A stretch of DNA of 45,557 nucleotides from Rubrivivax sp. (GTDB lineage Bacteria > Pseudomonadota > Gammaproteobacteria > Burkholderiales > Burkholderiaceae_C), in the NCBI GenBank assembly GCA_027489455.1, contig JAIXZR010000021.1, positions 1 through 45,557 of the forward strand, read 5' to 3'. Position 1 is the first letter of the stretch, and the number at the start of each line of letters is the position of its first letter. The translations under genes were made by a program, and so were the position numbers. Below the pieces are notes generated by a model. The model was not told the DNA's origin. It did not search any database and worked only from the letters and a program-made list of their open reading frames with translations. Positions 42,201 to 45,557 of this stretch are shown piece after piece.

Positions 42201-43162
42201 TGTCCGAGCTCACCAAGTTCCTGTTCGAAGGCCAGCCGGTACGCGGCATGCTGGTGCGGCTGACCGAAGGCTGGCGCGATGTGCTGCAGCGGCGCGGCGC
42301 CGAAGGCGCGTACCCGGCCGAGGTGCGCAGCCTGCTTGGCCAGATGTTGGCCGCAGGCACGCTGATGCAGGGCAACATCAAGTTCAACGGGGCGCTGGTG
42401 CTGCAGTTGCACGGCGACGGCCCGGTCAAGCTGGCGGTGGCCGAAGTGCAGGCCGACCAGCGCTTCCGCGCCACGGCCAAGGTGGTCGGCGACGTGCCCG
42501 CCGGAGCACAGCTGGAAGCGCTGGTCAACGTGCATGGCCAGGGGCGCTGTGCCATCACCCTGGACCCGAAGGACCGCCAGCCCGGCCAGCAGCCGTACCA
42601 AGGTGTGGTCGCGCTGCACGGCGACCACCGCGAACCGCTGCAGCAGCTGTCGCAGGTGCTGGAGCACTACATGCTGCAGAGTGAACAGCTCGATACCCGG
42701 CTGGTGCTGGCCGCGAACGACGAGGTCGCCGCCGGCCTGCTGATCCAGCGCCTGCCGGTGGAAGGCAGCGGCAATCTCGAAGGCACGCAGCGCCGCAACG
42801 AAGACGACATCGGCCTGAACGAAAGCTTCAACCGCATCGCCTTGCTGGCGGGCACGCTGACGCCCGACGAGCTGCTGGCCTTGCCGGCGGACCGCATCCT
42901 GCACCGGCTGTTCTGGGAAGAGACCCTGCGCGTGTTTCCGCCCGAGCAGCCGCGCTTTGCCTGCACCTGCTCGCGCGACAGGGTGCAGGGCATGCTGCGC
43001 GGCCTGGGCCGCGAGGAAAGCGACAGCCTGATTGCCGAGCGCGGCTTGGTCGAGGTGGGTTGCGATTTCTGCGGCGTGCAATACCGCTTCGATGCCGTGG
43101 ACGTGGGCGAGATGTTCACGCCGGGGCGCGACCAGCCGCCTTCCAGCGCAGCGGTGCAGTAG
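42200..43162 (+). CDS. hslO: Redox-regulated chaperone Hsp33
   Basis: A holdase activated by oxidation that protects proteins under oxidative stress with heat. The 320-residue protein has the zinc cysteines in CxC form (C255, C257 in FACTCSRD) and CxxC (C288, C291 in GCDFCGVQYRF), plus the upstream redox-domain fold with FNGALVLQLHGDGPVKLAVAE. Zinc release and disulfide formation switch it on. It starts at 42200 in the stop codon of the carbonic anhydrase gene. Confidence 0.96.
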   Translation: MSELTKFLFEGQPVRGMLVRLTEGWRDVLQRRGAEGAYPAEVRSLLGQMLAAGTLMQGNIKFNGALVLQLHGDGPVKLAVAEVQADQRFRATAKVVGDVPAGAQLEALVNVHGQGRCAITLDPKDRQPGQQPYQGVVALHGDHREPLQQLSQVLEHYMLQSEQLDTRLVLAANDEVAAGLLIQRLPVEGSGNLEGTQRRNEDDIGLNESFNRIALLAGTLTPDELLALPADRILHRLFWEETLRVFPPEQPRFACTCSRDRVQGMLRGLGREESDSLIAERGLVEVGCDFCGVQYRFDAVDVGEMFTPGRDQPPSSAAVQ

Positions 43163-43195
43163 GGCTGGCAGGCCAGGGGCTGGGGCAGGGGCCCT

Positions 43196-43912
43196 TCAGC
43201 TGGCGTTGCTGGCGTGGCGGCGACTGCGCCGTTCGCAGGCGGGGTCGTCGCAGCTTTCGCAGAACCAGGTCGGGCGAGGGTCTTCGGCCGGGCTGTCGTG
43301 CAGGCGCGAAAACAGCCCGCGCAAGGGTGCGCCATCGGGCCGCGCCTGATCGGGCAGACGCTGGCGCAGCAACGGTGCCAGCGCATCGATGGCCGACTGC
43401 AGCCGCGCTGCCCCGGTGCCGCTGACCAGCGCCCAGGGCAGACGGTGCTGCAGCAGCAGGCCGCGCAGCAGGCCGTCCACGGGCTCGCGCACCTGCGGGC
43501 CGTCGCGCTGCAGGCCGTCGGCCACCCAGGGCAGATCCAGTGCCGTCAGCAGGCTCAGCGCGACGCCGCGATGCAGCGCCACGGCGCGGGCCTCCAGGCT
43601 GAGATCACTAAAGACCATGCGGCTGTAGACCGCCGTCATCAAGGGCGTGGTGTCGCAGACCACGATTTCGTGCGCCGCCGCGGCGGCGTCGATGCGTTCC
43701 TGCTGCCCGCGCAGGATGGCGGCCTGTTCATGCGCCAGCGGCGTGCGGCCGACGTTGTCGCACCATTCGCGCAGCAGCTCCGGCACCCAGGTCACGCGCA
43801 GGCCGGTGTGCTGCGCCAGGGCCGGGGCCAGCGCGGCAGCCAGGGCCGTCTTGCCCGTACTTTCCGCGCCCAGGATGGCGATCCGGAGGGCCGGCTGGGT
43901 GGATGGCTTCAT
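43196..43912 (-). CDS. NadR-like nicotinamide riboside kinase (AAA domain) with Cys-rich tail
   Basis: A 238-residue P-loop kinase of the NadR C-terminal type that phosphorylates nicotinamide riboside to NMN. Walker A is GAESTGKT (residues 15-22), followed by TWVPELLREWCDNVGRTPLAHEQ and the DTT box CDTTPLMTAVYSRMVF that fits NadR. The gene follows pnuC with an ATGA overlap, which gives strong context. The C-terminal 25 residues hold C218, C221 and C226 (FCESCDDPAC) in a CxxC-x4-C pattern with Arg/His, resembling a small metal-binding finger not usual in NadR. It converges with hslO. Confidence 0.88.
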   Translation of the reverse strand: MKPSTQPALRIAILGAESTGKTALAAALAPALAQHTGLRVTWVPELLREWCDNVGRTPLAHEQAAILRGQQERIDAAAAAHEIVVCDTTPLMTAVYSRMVFSDLSLEARAVALHRGVALSLLTALDLPWVADGLQRDGPQVREPVDGLLRGLLLQHRLPWALVSGTGAARLQSAIDALAPLLRQRLPDQARPDGAPLRGLFSRLHDSPAEDPRPTWFCESCDDPACERRSRRHASNAS

Positions 43913-44556
43913 GGCCGGCTGCCCGCGCTGGCGTGCAGCCGCGCCTGCCAGGCCCGCCAGCCCAGCACCGCCAGCGCGGCGAAGGCGGCGTAGAGCAGGG
44001 CCGTCAGCCACAGCGCCTTGTAGGCGAACAGGCCGACGCTGATGAGGTTCACGACCACCCACACGGCCCAGTTCTCCACGTACTTGCGGGCCAGCAGCAG
44101 TTGCCCGGCGACACTGCCCGCGGTGGGCAGCGCATCGAGGTAGGGCACGTCGCTGTCGGTGGCGCGGGCGAGCAGGCCCCCCAGCAGGGGCCAGGCGGCC
44201 AGCGTGCCGGCGGCCACGAGCGCCAGGCCCCGCCTGGACAGCCGCTGCACATCCAGGGCCTGCCCGTCGGCTGCGCGCCCGCGCAGCCACTGCCACCAGC
44301 CCCACAGCGCCACGGCGATGAAGACGAACTGCAGCCCGGCTTCGCCATACAGCCGGTAATGGGCAAACAGCAGCGCGTACATCAGCGAGCTCAGGATGGC
44401 CAGCGGCCAGCCCAGCGGATTGACGCGCAGGTTGGCCAGCACCATGGCCAGCGAGACCGCCACCGCCACCAGTTCCAGCCAGGTGACGGCGCTGCCCCAG
44501 ACGGTGAAGGCAGGTGCCAGCAGGGGCTGCGCCGCCTGCAGCAGGGCTTGCAGCAC
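43909..44556 (-). CDS. pnuC: Nicotinamide riboside transporter PnuC
   Basis: A 215-residue membrane transporter of the PnuC family that lets nicotinamide riboside enter the cell; intracellular phosphorylation by the kinase next to it traps the substrate. About seven helices are seen, with the family sequences WLELVAVAVSLAMVLANLRVNPLGWPLAI, YGEAGLQFVFIAVALWGWWQWL, and ARKYVENWAVWVVVNLISVGLFAYKALWLTALLY with the central helix-pair tryptophans. The overlap of four bases with the kinase start implies coupled translation. No NadR or NiaR box was recognised. It lies 20 bases from ftsB on the same strand. Confidence 0.94.
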   Translation of the reverse strand: MLQALLQAAQPLLAPAFTVWGSAVTWLELVAVAVSLAMVLANLRVNPLGWPLAILSSLMYALLFAHYRLYGEAGLQFVFIAVALWGWWQWLRGRAADGQALDVQRLSRRGLALVAAGTLAAWPLLGGLLARATDSDVPYLDALPTAGSVAGQLLLARKYVENWAVWVVVNLISVGLFAYKALWLTALLYAAFAALAVLGWRAWQARLHASAGSRP

Positions 44557-44576
44557 GTCTGCGTGCGGCGCGGGGT

Positions 44577-44861
44577 TCAGGGCCGACGCGGCTGCGTCAA
44601 CACCTGCACCAGGATCTCGTCAGGCTTGACCATGCCGAGTTCGGATCGGGCCTTGTCTTCCACCATCTCCAGGCCTTCCTTCAGGTCGGCCACTTCGGCC
44701 GCCAGACGGTCGTTGCGGGCCTGCGCGCTGGCATTGGCGATGCGCTGCGCGTCGAGCTGCGACTGCAGGTTCATCACATAGGGCCAGTTGCCCTTGCCGA
44801 ACCACAGGTCGGCCTGCACGGCCAGCAGCAGTGCAGCGGTGATGAGGATGGCCCAGCGCAT
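44577..44861 (-). CDS. ftsB: Cell division protein FtsB
   Basis: A 94-residue bitopic divisome protein that forms the FtsQLB complex. It has one N-terminal membrane helix (AILITAALLLAVQADLWFG), then a coiled coil (LQSQLDAQRIANASAQARNDRLAAEV) and the short GLEMVEDKARSELGMVKPDEILVQVL characteristic of FtsB. It is directly downstream of enolase (12 bases), the conserved eno-ftsB order of proteobacteria. Confidence 0.95.
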   Translation of the reverse strand: MRWAILITAALLLAVQADLWFGKGNWPYVMNLQSQLDAQRIANASAQARNDRLAAEVADLKEGLEMVEDKARSELGMVKPDEILVQVLTQPRRP

Positions 44862-44873
44862 GGTGGCGTGAGC

Positions 44874-45557
<684 letters not shown>

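Noticed and set aside
43163..43195. Terminator between hslO and the kinase gene
   Set aside because: G-rich and repetitive, but no convincing paired stem or T run.

Overview
The window is GC-rich DNA of a betaproteobacterium, most likely an order Burkholderiales phototroph of the Rubrivivax/Roseateles/Ideonella type. Three things point there: an LH2 antenna operon whose alpha subunit carries the Ala/Pro-rich C-terminal tail known from Rubrivivax; a Burkholderiales gene repertoire (a Bug-type solute-binding protein, an Omp32-like porin, a PEP-CTERM protein, edd-eda, eno-ftsB); and very high GC throughout, broken by short AT-rich promoter tracts. The placement is an inference from gene content; no rRNA gene is present. 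Almost the whole window is tightly packed chromosomal housekeeping DNA. I see no insertion sequence, prophage, CRISPR array or tRNA.

Layout. 1-2347: the end of an ABC-exporter-like module (ATPase, FtsX-like permease, DUF3299 periplasmic protein), probably linked to metals. 2357-4394: pdxH, a MobA-like nucleotidyltransferase and ChaC. 4518-7023: the Entner-Doudoroff pair edd-eda. 7037-9627: PaiB-like, SDR and metallo-beta-lactamase-fold genes on the minus strand. 9628-11879: the photosynthetic puc island (promoter with a CrtJ/PpsR-type operator, pucB, pucA, tandem hairpins, pucC, and a 27-residue membrane microprotein with a TTG start). 11952-16089: a minus-strand TonB-ExbB-ExbD-ExbD-TPR energy-transduction operon, followed by a small two-helix membrane protein behind a TetR-like palindrome. 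16386-21074: miaA coupled to an MFS transporter, a TPR protein and an RsuA/RluF-type pseudouridine synthase. 21106-24369: a PEP-CTERM protein, a Tat-exported PhoD phosphatase and a Sel1-repeat protein.

24392-29628: a long minus-strand series (hemJ, vanZ-like, thioredoxin-like ferredoxin, alpha/beta hydrolase, dacA, dat, ybeD). The hemJ/hemB intergenic region (29629-29925) holds a near-ideal minus-strand intrinsic terminator preceded by two stem-loops, one exposing a CCUCCC loop: a candidate small RNA or hemJ attenuator. 29926-32085: hemB and a CorA-like transporter. 32104-35890: amiC and tsaE opposite queG and a chalcone-isomerase-like gene, with the queG and tsaE starts overlapping. 35976-37852: an orphan Bug-type binding protein and xerD. 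37958-40749: a porin, then a polar amino acid ABC permease and lipoprotein. 40826-43162: DUF455, gamma carbonic anhydrase and hslO. 43196-44556: a nicotinamide-riboside salvage pair (pnuC plus NadR-like kinase). 44577-45557: ftsB and the 3' part of eno.

How parts work together: PucB/PucA form LH2 and PucC helps assemble it. HemB and HemJ feed the tetrapyrrole pathway that also supplies bacteriochlorophyll. Edd/Eda convert 6-phosphogluconate to pyruvate and glyceraldehyde-3-phosphate. The TonB operon energises outer-membrane uptake. PnuC and the kinase make NMN from imported nicotinamide riboside. The most attractive undescribed elements are the hemJ/hemB intergenic RNA, the puc-linked microprotein, and the puc control region with its repeat-palindrome-repeat structure.
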